Shown: piece after piece, positions 18,567 to 29,923 of the stretch
Position numbering within the stretch: the stretch's first letter is position 1
How the letters are laid out: every line of letters starts with the position of its first letter
NCBI GenBank assembly: GCA_020845755.1
Contig: JADLFE010000021.1
Span: 1-47,328, forward strand
DNA from: Phycisphaerales bacterium
Lineage (GTDB): Bacteria; Planctomycetota; Phycisphaerae; Phycisphaerales; UBA1924
Length of the DNA: 47,328 nt
Reading direction: 5' to 3'
The notes under the pieces: model-generated
What the model was told of the DNA's origin: nothing
Database searches by the model: none
What the model saw: only the letters and a program-made list of their open reading frames with translations
Made by a program: the position numbers and the translations under genes

Positions 18567-20033
18567 TCAGTTCTGTTGCGAAACGCCCCGGCCGCCCGGC
18601 GGCTCATCGCCCCGACCTCGTTCGCCCGCGCTCTCACGCACATGCCGCTCCAGCCAATCCGCGATCTCATCGCGGTGATCCCCGATGAAATAGATCAACA
18701 GCGGATGCCCGTACCACGCCGACCACCGCTCAGGCCTGCCCAGCCGCTCCCACAGCACGTCGCCGTACTGCGACGGCACGGTCGTGTCCGACCTGCCCTG
18801 CACCAACAGCACCGGCCGCCCCGATAGGAGCGGCGCGGTGTTGTACGAATCCCACGCCGCCTTCTCCAAGTACATCTCCGAGATCGCGCGATAGTTCTCG
18901 CTCCCGGGCATGATCCGCTTGCCATCCGCGCCCGTGAGCATCAGGTCCAATCCCTCGATGTCCGATTCATTGGCGATGCCCATCATGTTCGCGCCCGCGC
19001 CAGCAAGCACCGTCGCCTTCACGCGGTCGCCAAGCCGCGCCACCACCGTCGGCCCGACAATCCCGCCGAAACTGATCCCGACGTACACCACCGGCTTGCC
19101 CGCGACAGCCGGGCATTTCCTCTCCACAAACGTCAGGGCAGCCTCCCACGAATAGGCGATGTCTGCGAACAACTGCGCGCCCTGCGCAAACGCCGTCGAC
19201 GCCTCATCGACCGACATCGCCCTGGGCCTGGTCGCGCGCGCCGAGCCCCCCCCGCTGCTTTGAACACGCTGCTCCCCGGGACCTCGCGCCTCGCGATCCT
19301 CTTCCTCAAGCGCCCGCTCCACGCGCTCAAAGCCCCACGACAATCCCTCGCTCTCGATCACCAGCCAGCCGCGCCTGAGCAATTCATCCGCCACAGGCCG
19401 CGTGTATCCCAATCCACCCAACCCGTGCTTCACCAGCGCGATCCCCTTCGGCGGCCAAGCACCCTCGCCCGGCGAACGCGCGCGAAATTCGTCCGCCAGC
19501 ACCGCACGCCTCCGCAATCCGCGAACATCCAGCGGGCCCTCACGCTCGCCATCGCCCGGGCCACGCCGCATCCGCGGAAACGCCCGGTCGGCGCGAAACG
19601 TAAAGAATGAAAAGCCGGTGTCAAGCCCGGGAGCCGACCAGTCGCTCCCGACTTCTCCGAAGGTCTCACCACCTTCGCCGATTAACTCCGTCCGATTCGT
19701 CAGCACCAGCCCCTGCCCGATCGGCGAAAGGTCCTGAACCCAGGACACCGATATCCCCGGCGGCAGCGGTTCATCCTTGCCCCGCGATGTCGGCTCGCCG
19801 TGCGGCCGGAAGACCAAACGCCGTTCACCCGAGGGCAATCCTTCCGTCCGTCGCGCCGGCCATTCAAGTCCACGCTTCGCCGTTGTATGTGATCCGTCCG
19901 ACTCAGGAGTCGCGACGACCTCAGCCGCGGGTTCGCGCGTGTACGAGCACGCGCCCAGCGACAACAACATCGCCGCCAGCATCACGACGCCCAGCCTCTC
20001 GATCACGCCTCGCGCCGCGCTTCGTCGCTCCAT
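18567..20033 (-). CDS. Alpha/beta-hydrolase lipoprotein
   Basis: The 488-residue product starts with a lipoprotein signal (MERRSAARGVIERLGVVMLAAMLLSLGAC; lipobox LGAC). The catalytic region carries the nucleophile elbow VVYVGISFGGIVGP (Ser in G-I-S-F-G), about two-thirds along, and later PVLLVQGRSDTTVPSQYGDVL, the usual acid region. HPLLIYFIGDHRDEIADWLERH near the C-terminus supplies a catalytic-His candidate. IALVKHGLGGLGYTRPVADELLRRGWLVIESEG is the N-terminal oxyanion region. It is probably an esterase or peptidase-like hydrolase facing the periplasm; substrate unknown. The ATG at 20033 has GGAGG 6 nt upstream. A Gly/Pro/Arg-rich tail follows the fold. Confidence 0.83.
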   Translation of the reverse strand: MERRSAARGVIERLGVVMLAAMLLSLGACSYTREPAAEVVATPESDGSHTTAKRGLEWPARRTEGLPSGERRLVFRPHGEPTSRGKDEPLPPGISVSWVQDLSPIGQGLVLTNRTELIGEGGETFGEVGSDWSAPGLDTGFSFFTFRADRAFPRMRRGPGDGEREGPLDVRGLRRRAVLADEFRARSPGEGAWPPKGIALVKHGLGGLGYTRPVADELLRRGWLVIESEGLSWGFERVERALEEEDREARGPGEQRVQSSGGGSARATRPRAMSVDEASTAFAQGAQLFADIAYSWEAALTFVERKCPAVAGKPVVYVGISFGGIVGPTVVARLGDRVKATVLAGAGANMMGIANESDIEGLDLMLTGADGKRIMPGSENYRAISEMYLEKAAWDSYNTAPLLSGRPVLLVQGRSDTTVPSQYGDVLWERLGRPERWSAWYGHPLLIYFIGDHRDEIADWLERHVRESAGERGRGDEPPGGRGVSQQN

Positions 20034-20075
20034 CGCTGCCTCCAACACTCGGTCTCTTCGACTCTGCTCTTCGAC

Positions 20076-20096
20076 GACTCACGACTCACGACTCAC
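20076..20096. repeat. Three perfect tandem copies of the heptamer GACTCAC
   Basis: GACTCAC occurs three times in a row, followed by a partial GA. It lies in the 83 bp between the hydrolase gene and the acidic unknown gene on the minus strand. No coding or promoter role is visible. It is one of several 7-base-period arrays in this window. Confidence 0.8.
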
Positions 20097-20116
20097 GAAA
20101 TGATCGTCGTACTGCC

Positions 20117-21103
20117 TCACGCAAACTCCACCTTCACCTTCCCGATCTCCGACACCCACTTCGGCGCCAGCGACACCGCGCACGCCTGCCCGTCCTTCAT
20201 CGCGCACACCAGTTGCGGCTGTCCGCCCGGCGGCGTCGCCCCCGCGTCGATCACCACATCCTTCAGCACACGCCCCGTTCCAAAGTCCGTCAGGCGATAC
20301 ACCTGCCGCCGCTTCCCCACCCGTGCATCACCCACGCCCGTCACAAACGATTCCACAAGTTCCACGACCTCCATCGACGCCCCACCGCTCACATACGCCG
20401 CCGGTTCACCGCGAAACAGCACGCTCCCCGGCGAAGGCACATACACCTCGCCCTCAAACCCAATCTCGATCAACTGCTCGATCAAGTCAGCCGGATGCTC
20501 CCCAATGATCCGCTCGGCCTCGACACACCACTCAAACCCGCTCGATTCGGGCGCCGCGCCGCAGCGAATGCTCACGCTTTCGTCCGCGGCCACCCCTGGC
20601 TCATCGCCCTCGTCGGCAACGGCCGATCCCTCATCGTCGGGTGATTCCGCGGCGAATTCGGCCCCGTCCTCGTCCTGCGATTCTGCTCCCTCGCCGCCCG
20701 CGGCCAAATCCCACGCCTCCCTCGCCTCGTCAATCAACTCATCGATCTCATCGATCCCCGTCAACCCCTCCTCGAGTTCCGGGTCTTCGCTGTCTTCCGC
20801 GAACAACTCGACCAGATTCGCCGCGTGTGTCTCGATCCCCAACGCCGCCCGATCGAGCGCTAACCCTTGCTCGCCCTCGTCAAGCAGATCGAACTCGCCC
20901 AGCGCGTGCGTGATCGCCTGCAGGCCGATCAGGTCAGGCACGCTCTTTCGCCACTTCGCTCCCTCACTGGTCTTGGGAAACGCCACCGACGCCCGCGCCA
21001 ACTCCGTCCACTTGCCCAAAAGGGCGGCCCACGTCAGCACGCGCGTCGCGTCGTCGCGTCCGCCGCCCATGTGTTCCGAACTCCGTCTCTGCCCGTCATC
21101 CAT
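20117..21103 (-). CDS. Unrecognised protein with long acidic linker
   Basis: I do not recognise this product of about 328 residues. The N-terminal part (RVLTWAALLGKWTELARASV, then KWRKSVPDLIGLQAITHALGEF) is helical and looks folded. A middle region of about 70 residues is strongly acidic (runs such as EDSEDPELEE and GAESQDEDGAEF) and probably disordered. The C-terminal part (GEVYVPSPGSVLFRGEPAAYVSGGAS, VGKRRQVYRLTDFGTGRVLKD) is beta-rich. There is no signal peptide or membrane segment, so it is likely cytoplasmic. Start uncertain: ATG at 21103 or 21070, neither with a strong ribosome binding site. It is divergent from the flavin reductase gene. Confidence 0.7.
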   Translation of the reverse strand: MDDGQRRSSEHMGGGRDDATRVLTWAALLGKWTELARASVAFPKTSEGAKWRKSVPDLIGLQAITHALGEFDLLDEGEQGLALDRAALGIETHAANLVELFAEDSEDPELEEGLTGIDEIDELIDEAREAWDLAAGGEGAESQDEDGAEFAAESPDDEGSAVADEGDEPGVAADESVSIRCGAAPESSGFEWCVEAERIIGEHPADLIEQLIEIGFEGEVYVPSPGSVLFRGEPAAYVSGGASMEVVELVESFVTGVGDARVGKRRQVYRLTDFGTGRVLKDVVIDAGATPPGGQPQLVCAMKDGQACAVSLAPKWVSEIGKVKVEFA

Positions 21104-21219
21104 TCGCTCGTCCGATCTTGATAAAGCCCACCTACGCATGCCCGTCATGTCCGATCTCCAGAATTCTCCCACATCTCCCGCCGAGCCGCAATACTCGATC
21201 GCGCGGGCTACCGTGCGGC

Positions 21220-21864
21220 ATGGAACTCGATCCCGCCGCACTTTCCATTCCCGACCGCTACAAACTCCTCATCGGTGCCATCGTCCCGCGCCCCATCGCG
21301 CTGGTCTCGACACTCGACGCCCAAAGGCGAACCAACGTCGCACCATTCTCCTTCTTCGCCGGCGTCGGCTCAAACCCCATGACGCTCCTCTTCTGCCCCG
21401 CGACCAGCCCGGACGGCAGCGAGAAAGACTCGCTCGCCAACTCCAAGCCGCCCGCGGAAGGGGGCACAGGAGAGTTCGTCGTCAACGTCGTCAGCGATGC
21501 CTTCGTGCGCAAGGCGATCGCCACCAGCGAGCCTCTCCCACATGGTTCGAGTGAGTTCGATGCCGTCGGACTGACGACCGCGCCGTCGCGCGTGGTCCGG
21601 GCGCCGCGCGTCGCCGAGTCACTGGTCGCGTTCGAATGCCGCACGCTGCAGGTCATCCGCACCAACCCCGGCGCGCCGTCGAGCGGCAATATCGTGCTCG
21701 GGCTGGTCGTTCACGTTTACGTCAGCGACACGATTATCAACGCCAAACTCCACGTCGACCCCGCCGCACTCGACGCCGTCGGACGATTGGGCGGCATGAA
21801 CTACTGCCACACCCGTGACCGATTCGATATCCCGCTTGGCCTGGCGGCACTCAACGCCCCGTGA
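21220..21864 (+). CDS. Flavin reductase-like FMN-binding protein
   Basis: The 214-residue protein is a flavin reductase/FMN-binding split-barrel domain. YKLLIGAIVPRPIALVSTLD at the N-terminus is the family's hallmark, followed by RTNVAPFSFFAGVGSNPMTL, and GEFVVNVVSDAFVRKAIATS later. VFECRTLQVIR-like and GNIVLGLVVHVYVSD strands complete the barrel. Such proteins bind FMN and supply reduced flavin or act as oxidoreductases of unknown partner. The ATG at 21220 is chosen because the fold begins a few residues later; the frame is open upstream to 21118 without family-like sequence. It stands alone on the plus strand. Confidence 0.87.
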   Translation: MELDPAALSIPDRYKLLIGAIVPRPIALVSTLDAQRRTNVAPFSFFAGVGSNPMTLLFCPATSPDGSEKDSLANSKPPAEGGTGEFVVNVVSDAFVRKAIATSEPLPHGSSEFDAVGLTTAPSRVVRAPRVAESLVAFECRTLQVIRTNPGAPSSGNIVLGLVVHVYVSDTIINAKLHVDPAALDAVGRLGGMNYCHTRDRFDIPLGLAALNAP

Positions 21865-22005
21865 GTCTCTTCAAGAGCAGATATGGTTCGCGGATAGAGC
21901 GTTCCCATAGACCATGTCGACCATGTCCTATTGCTCGCCGCGGCACCAGACCCGCGTCGTTCAACTCGTAGTGATCCGCACTAGTGCCGAGCGCCGCCCC
22001 TGTTT

Positions 22006-22044
22006 GGCAAAAAGACACGCCCCCGACACAAGGCCGGGGGCGTG
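22006..22044 (-). terminator. Terminator after the 22075-22713 secreted-protein gene
   Basis: On the minus strand CACGCCCC (complement of 22037-22044) pairs with GGGGCGTG (complement of 22017-22024) around a 12-nt loop and is followed by GTCTTTTTGCC. It lies 31 bp after the gene's stop. A good Rho-independent terminator. Confidence 0.85.
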
Positions 22045-22074
22045 CATCAGATCAAGTTGATCCGCGAGGCCGTA

Positions 22075-22713
22075 TTAGCGGCGACGACGGAGGCCGACCA
22101 GGCCAGCCAGACCCGCGAGGGCCGCGGCGCCCGGGGCCGGAACGATGTTGCCGTTGACGAGGACGGCCACGTCATCCCAAGCGCTGCTGAAGAAGCCGCT
22201 CGAGCCGGCCGTGAACAACTGGACGAGGGCGCCCTCGAAGCTACCGGCGAAGGTGTTGAACGAGCCGCCCGAGGGGCCGTCGAAGGTGCTGGCGCTGTTC
22301 GAGAACTGGACGTTCGTGAGCAGGCCGTCGAAGAAGTACACACCGAAGCCCGGGGTGTTCCAGGTGCCGCTGATCGTGCCCGAGAGGATGTCGCCGTCGG
22401 CATCAACGATCGAGAACGAACCAGAGCCATCGGCGGTGTTGCCAACCTTGTTGGTCACGTCGATGCTGACCGCCACCGAGCCCGAGGCGAAGCCCGGGAG
22501 GTAGTTGGCCGTGCCACCCATGCCGACGAAGCTGGTCACGTCGCCGGAGGTGGAGAAGTTGCTGCCGGTGCCGCTGACAGCCGCGAACTGCGAGCTGCCG
22601 TCGTACGAGCCGACAAGGTCATTGAAACCGAACGTGAGGATCACGTCAGCGGAAGCGGCCGAACCAGCGGCAGCGACCACAGCAACAGCAGCGATACGGG
22701 CAAAGTTCTTCAT
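22075..22713 (-). CDS. Secreted PEP-CTERM-like protein, paralogue A
   Basis: A 212-residue product with signal peptide MKNFARIAAVAVVAAAGSAA SA, then DVILTFGFNDLVGSYDGSS. A low-charge beta-rich body ends in NIVPAPGAAALAGLAGLVGL and RRRR. The tail (VPAPG, hydrophobic helix, four Arg) is the Phycisphaerae PEP-CTERM-like sorting signal, so delivery to the cell surface or matrix is expected. The body aligns by eye with the next gene: both have DVILT-x-GF, the TSGDV/TTGDV step, SxTI/SFSI-VxDxxGD, a P-G-FG-x-x-x-F-x-G-L-L-x-N-V core and FDGPxGGSF. AAGGAG lies upstream of the ATG at 22713. It has its own terminator, so the two genes are separate units. Function unknown; structural or matrix protein is a guess. 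Confidence 0.85.
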   Translation of the reverse strand: MKNFARIAAVAVVAAAGSAASADVILTFGFNDLVGSYDGSSQFAAVSGTGSNFSTSGDVTSFVGMGGTANYLPGFASGSVAVSIDVTNKVGNTADGSGSFSIVDADGDILSGTISGTWNTPGFGVYFFDGLLTNVQFSNSASTFDGPSGGSFNTFAGSFEGALVQLFTAGSSGFFSSAWDDVAVLVNGNIVPAPGAAALAGLAGLVGLRRRR

Positions 22714-22918
22714 GTCTCGTCTCTCCTTAATGCTCTTCTTTGGACAAACAAATGGTCCAAGACTCTTCTCAAACCCGCGGAAGGGTGCGCCGGTCTCACC
22801 CGGCAGCACGAATGTATCAAACGAAATCCGCGAGTCAATGAAACCTGATGCACGACGGCGTGAGGAATGGTCTGTGACGACTGCGACGCCGAACGCCGCC
22901 GTCAGAGAGGTCTCGTCT

Positions 22919-22956
22919 CGGAAAACAGGTCCCGGGCACATGACGTGCCCGGGACC
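22919..22956 (-). terminator. Terminator after the 22994-23662 secreted-protein gene
   Basis: A perfect 12-bp stem: GGTCCCGGGCAC (22928-22939) with GTGCCCGGGACC (22945-22956), 5-nt loop, followed on the minus strand by CTGTTTTCC. It is 38 bp after the stop. The remaining intergenic bases up to 22713 are AT-richer and presumably hold the promoter of paralogue A. Confidence 0.85.
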
Positions 22957-22993
22957 CGGAGAAGAGACGAGATCTCTTCAACACACGCGTGGG

Positions 22994-23662
22994 TTACCGG
23001 GAACGACGCCGAGCCGCCAGAACGCCCGCAACGCCAACGAGGGCGAGCGAGCCAGGGGTCGGAACGACGTTGGCCGAAACCAGCGTGGTCACGTTCGAGA
23101 AGCTGGTATTGAAGAAACCAACACCGGTGCGGGTGAACAGCTGCACGAGGGCGCCGTTGAGGTTGCTGTAGCCGGAGAAGTCGCTGGAGAACGAGCCGCC
23201 GCCGGGGCCGTCAAAGGTCCCGTCGCTGCTGTTGTCAGTGACGACGACGTTGCTGAGCAGGCCGTTGAAGTACACGATGCCGAAGCCGGGGGAGATCCAG
23301 TCGCCGGTAATGTCGGCGTAAATCGTGTCCCCGTTCTTGTCGGTGATGGTCACCGAGCCAGCGCCCTGGGCCGTATTGCCGACCTTGCCAAAGACGCTGA
23401 TCTTCATGTCGTAGTTCGACTGATCAGCACCCGACACGAAACCGTCCTGGAAGAGGGCGGTGCCGGTCGTGGCAACCAGACGCGACACGTCACCGGTCGT
23501 CTGGAGGTTGCCGTTGTTCTCGGCCTTGGCCGTGAACTCCTTGCTGATGTTGTTGTACGTGCCGTTGAGCTCGGTGAAGCCCCAGGTCAGGATGACGTCG
23601 GCGGACGCCGTCCCAGCCAGAGCGGCGAGCGCCCCGACAGCCAGAATACCACGAATCTTCAT
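22994..23662 (-). CDS. Secreted PEP-CTERM-like protein, paralogue B
   Basis: A 222-residue product with signal peptide MKIRGILAVGALAALAGTASA followed by DVILTWGFTELNGTYNN. The beta-rich body ends in NVVPTPGSLALVGVAGVLA and ARRRSR. It shares length, order of motifs and tail with paralogue A just downstream, so the pair arose by tandem duplication, but the sequences have diverged well beyond a recent copy. GAGGAGAG precedes the ATG at 23662. Its upstream region (about 23700-23900) is unusually AT-rich for this window, consistent with a strong promoter. Function unknown. Confidence 0.85.
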   Translation of the reverse strand: MKIRGILAVGALAALAGTASADVILTWGFTELNGTYNNISKEFTAKAENNGNLQTTGDVSRLVATTGTALFQDGFVSGADQSNYDMKISVFGKVGNTAQGAGSVTITDKNGDTIYADITGDWISPGFGIVYFNGLLSNVVVTDNSSDGTFDGPGGGSFSSDFSGYSNLNGALVQLFTRTGVGFFNTSFSNVTTLVSANVVPTPGSLALVGVAGVLAARRRSR

Positions 23663-23716
23663 AGTGAATCTCTCCTCTTCTTCTCTGTCTCGATCTCTCT
23701 GCGTCCTCGGAAACAC

Positions 23717-24466
23717 ACGCCGGGCGCTCGGAGACCTCGGAAACTACGTCTCTCAGGAGTCAGAGTATCCAAAAATGGAGATCAGTCAATGACTTTTGTC
23801 TTCCTTGGGTTGAATTTTTCCAACGGTAAATTAGGTAAAGACAACCCAGACGGCACCGTTTTTCCATTTTCACACCCATAACCATCGAAAAAACTAGTTA
23901 TTGCCAAATTGGACTCCGAAGGTGTTGTTCTCGGCACCTTGGAATCTCCAGATTTCCGCATCCTGGATGGAAAGCCCCATTCTGGATATCAGACGACATC
24001 CAGATGGGTGGCTTGCTCCAAAAAAGAGACCCCCGGGCCGTGGTGGGCACGCCCGGGGGTTCAGGGAGGCGAGGCCGCGGGCTATGGGGTGGGTGGGTGT
24101 GCCCGGCGGCCCCGCAGGGTGGATGCTTGAAACTTCTTTATGCACGTCGAGCAGCGGTTCGGGACGCCCGGGAACGTTGCGCCCGACCTTGTGGGGTTCC
24201 CTGACGCGGCCGACCGATGTCGGCTGGCGCTTCGTGCGCCTCGTGCGTGCTTCACCCCTGGTGGCGAGCAGAGTGGCGGGTCGGCCCGCTCCGCGGGTCC
24301 GGCCCCAGCCGGATTCCGTTCTCGTGCTGCCTCCCGTTGGTCCGGGTGTCGCCGTTCCGACGCTCCACCGTGCCTCGAAGTTTCCGCTCCAACACCTCCC
24401 TTCATCGCGCGTGCGTGCGGCACGCGCGAAGCGAAACCACTCACGCCCCAGGTCGGGCGTGTTCGA
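23717..24466. other. Long intergenic region between nrdJ and the paralogue pair
   Basis: No convincing protein gene. About 23760-23910 is AT-rich and likely promoter DNA for the paralogue B gene. From 24061 to 24466 the DNA is GC-rich with several short inverted repeats, including CACGCCC/GGGCGTG (24442-24461) directly after the nrdJ stop. Open frames here have no family-like sequence. A minus-strand terminator at 24018-24060 suggests that this stretch is transcribed, either as a long nrdJ 3' UTR or as a separate RNA. I found no tmRNA, RNase P or SRP RNA hallmarks. Confidence 0.5.
24018..24060 (-). terminator. Strong terminator about 400 bp downstream of nrdJ
   Basis: ACCCCCGGGC (24029-24038) pairs perfectly with GCCCGGGGGT (24051-24060), 12-nt loop. 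On the minus strand it is followed by CTCTTTTTTGG. The orientation serves a transcript coming from nrdJ or from the GC-rich stretch after it. Confidence 0.85.
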
Positions 24467-27981
<3,515 letters not shown>

Positions 27982-27985
<4 letters not shown>

Positions 27986-28434
27986 GACTGGGTACCTCGA
28001 GCGCGTCCTGGCTTTGAGTCCACGTTTACAGCGGCATTCGGCATTCGGGATTCGGCATTCGACGAAGAGCGGACCCGACTCACGCTACGGATCAGGCCCG
28101 CGAGAACCTTGCTCAACTCGTTCCAATCCACGACCAGGCTCTGATGGCCGGTCGCGGACAGATAGCCCATTTCATGCGCGAGCAGCAGTTGACTATCGAG
28201 TTCGAAAAGGCTGCCCCTGGCAATCTTGAGAAACCGCAAGTAGTCAATTCGACTTCCACGGCCGTAGCCCTCGGCAATGTTGCTCGGGACCGAGACGGCC
28301 GCACGGCGCATCTGCGAGGCAAGGCCAAAGGCTTCGTGCTTCGGGAGCGTGTTGGCCGCTCCTAGTACTCGCTTCGCGAACGCGATCGCCATCTGCCAGG
28401 CCCTCAAGTCTCGATGGGAACGGATCTCTCCCAT
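27982..28434 (-). CDS. Four-helix-bundle protein (23S rRNA intervening-sequence family)
   Basis: The 150-residue protein matches the S23/IVS four-helix family: IRSHRDLRAWQMAIAFAKRV at the start (R-x-L-x-x-W-x-x-A), FGLASQMRRAAVSVPSNIAE, GYGRGSRIDYLRFLKIARGS, LFELDSQLLLAHEMGYL. These proteins are encoded in intervening sequences of 23S rRNA in some bacteria, and are related to Avd of diversity-generating retroelements; they are basic pentamers thought to bind nucleic acid. Here the gene lies between dcd and nrdJ and is bracketed by 30-bp inverted heptamer arrays. Residues after about 124 (NAESRMPNAAV onward) are encoded by the left array and the flanking DNA, so the original stop may have been lost. 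It ends in ATGA with nrdJ. No strong ribosome binding site. Confidence 0.9.
28032..28061. repeat. Left heptamer array (CGGCATT-type, 4 units), inverted relative to 28444-28473
   Basis: Reads as CGGCATT, CGGCATT, CGGGATT, CGGCATT, CG. Its reverse complement matches the array at 28444-28473 at 29 of 30 positions. It lies inside the 3' end of the four-helix gene. Confidence 0.95.
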
Positions 28435-28443
28435 GCCACACCA

Positions 28444-28473
28444 CGAATGCCGAATCCCGAATGCCGAATCCCG
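28444..28473. repeat. Right heptamer array (CGAATSC-type, 4 units), partner of the left array
   Basis: Reads as CGAATGC, CGAATCC, CGAATGC, CGAATCC, CG. It sits between the dcd stop (28478) and the four-helix start codon (28434), 9 nt upstream of that codon. In RNA, the two arrays can form a 30-bp stem with one mismatch. Confidence 0.95.
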
Positions 28474-28477
28474 TTGT

Positions 28478-29056
28478 TCAATCCACCTTCGGCAGCGTGA
28501 GGCCGCCCTGGTCCTGGTACTTGCCGCCCTTGTCGGCGTAACTGACTTCGCACACCTGGTCGGCCTTCAAGAAGACGAGCTGCGCGACGCCCTCATTGGC
28601 GTAGACGCGAGCCGGGAGCGGCGTGGTGTTGCTGATTTCCAGCGTGACCTTGCCGCGCCATTCGGGCTCGAGGGGCGTGACGTTCACGATCAGGCCGCAG
28701 CGGGCGTAGGTGCTCTTGCCCAGGCACACCACCAGCACGTCGCGCGGGATTTCGAGGTATTCGACGGTTTCGCACAGGGCGAAGGAGTTGGGCGGGATGA
28801 TGACGTATTGCTGCCCGTCGGGCTTGTGGCCGACGTCGACCTCGACCATCATCTCGTCGCTGAACTTTTTGGGATCGACGACGGCGATGTCGCCGGTGCG
28901 TGGGGTTGGGGTGAAGATTTTGAAGTGCGTGCCGACGCGGACGTCGTAGCCGTAAGAGGAGACGCCGTAGGAGATGCGCCCTGGGCGCTTGGTCGCCTTC
29001 TCGAAGGGCTCGATCTTGACGAGCGCTCGGATTTGCCTGTCGGAAAGGACGCCCAC
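28478..29056 (-). CDS. dcd: dCTP deaminase
   Basis: The 192-residue enzyme deaminates dCTP to dUTP, the precursor of dTMP. Seen: [19 protein letters not shown] at the start, [16 protein letters not shown], the nucleotide-binding [20 protein letters not shown] (with the catalytic Glu in the following [12 protein letters not shown]), and the C-terminal [13 protein letters not shown] that closes over the active site. Length fits the trimeric Dcd family. It starts with GTG at 29056, supported by GGGAG 6 nt upstream. It is followed on the same strand by the four-helix gene and nrdJ, so dNTP supply genes are grouped with an inserted element between them. Confidence 0.95.
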   Translation of the reverse strand: MGVLSDRQIRALVKIEPFEKATKRPGRISYGVSSYGYDVRVGTHFKIFTPTPRTGDIAVVDPKKFSDEMMVEVDVGHKPDGQQYVIIPPNSFALCETVEYLEIPRDVLVVCLGKSTYARCGLIVNVTPLEPEWRGKVTLEISNTTPLPARVYANEGVAQLVFLKADQVCEVSYADKGGKYQDQGGLTLPKVD

Positions 29057-29923
29057 GATTCACTCCCAAGAACTGGATGGACGACGGAACGAAGCACGGA
29101 CACGCAGACTCACGCCGCGCATGGCGCAGCGACGGACTTGGCTTGACGGCGCGCGATCGAACCCGATCAGGCGGGCGCCGTGCCGGAGGACCTTTAGTGC
29201 TGTTTTCCCACCCAACGCGATCGGAGCGACGAGCGCTCCAACAACCCCTGCCAACTTTTGTTTTCCCGTGCCGCTCTGACGCACACCAATCGCATGCCCG
29301 AGCCCTCACGATCCAACCGACCCACGCTCCGCGACGCGCAAAGCCCGCACGGCCCCGAACGTCGCCAACACACCACGCCGAGCACCAGACATGCCGATGC
29401 CCTTTCAAGACCCGATCATCATCCTATCAGATCTGGCTTGAATTGAACAAATCCGTCCGACCGAGTCTCGGTCGCCTTCGCAGGGTTTCCGGCGAGGGAC
29501 CAACAGGATACCACTACAGATCGTACCTGCAAGTCGTCAAAACCACAAAATGCTGTTGACAGGGCTATCGACAGATGCCGACAGTCTGTAAACGACTGAC
29601 CAACGATGACTTAGGACTTGGAAAATGATTTCTTGAAGATCCCGGACCACGATGGGTAGTGTAGAAGCAGGCGGAAGCCCCGAGGGGAACCCATATCCAT
29701 TGTGGATAACTCAGCAAGTTAACATCTGTTCGGGTGTTGCGCCGCGACCAAAGAAGCCCGCATCGGGTGTTTGGGCCAATGGCGGATCATCGCGAGGAAA
29801 TCGTCGCACCCGCGGGCGGGTGGAACTTCGTACAGTGTGCCCCCTGGGTGTGGAGGCGCGTCGCATGGCGCGAGAACACGCCCGCGTCCCCGGCGTCCAA
29901 CCGGCCCGGGATCGGAGTTGCGC
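29057..29923. other. Intergenic region between divergent dcd and FlgI-like genes
   Basis: About 870 bp without a convincing gene; open frames here are in antisense-like, family-free sequence. The part 29400-29720 is AT-richer than its surroundings. It contains TTGACA at 29556-29561, several short repeats (GACAG, ACAGA/TCTGT at 29571-29590), and TGTGGATAA around 29701-29709. The last is a perfect match to the DnaA-box consensus on the minus strand. Promoters for both flanking genes are expected here, but I could not assign a clear -10. Confidence 0.5.

Noticed and set aside
20076..20096. Three heptamers as a CRISPR array
   Set aside because: Units are 7 bp with no spacers; no cas genes in the window.
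24082..24444. 120-codon minus-strand frame after nrdJ
   Set aside because: Very rich in R, G, P, A and S, with no recognisable domain and no ribosome binding site; more likely non-coding.
24061..24466. tmRNA, RNase P RNA or SRP RNA in the GC-rich stretch after nrdJ
   Set aside because: No T-loop plus CCA end, no GAGGAAAGUCC core and no GGAAGG/AGCA-type SRP loop were seen.
28986..29400. Cobalamin riboswitch expected before a B12-dependent reductase operon
   Set aside because: I looked upstream of dcd and nrdJ for the B12-box and conserved arms and found none.
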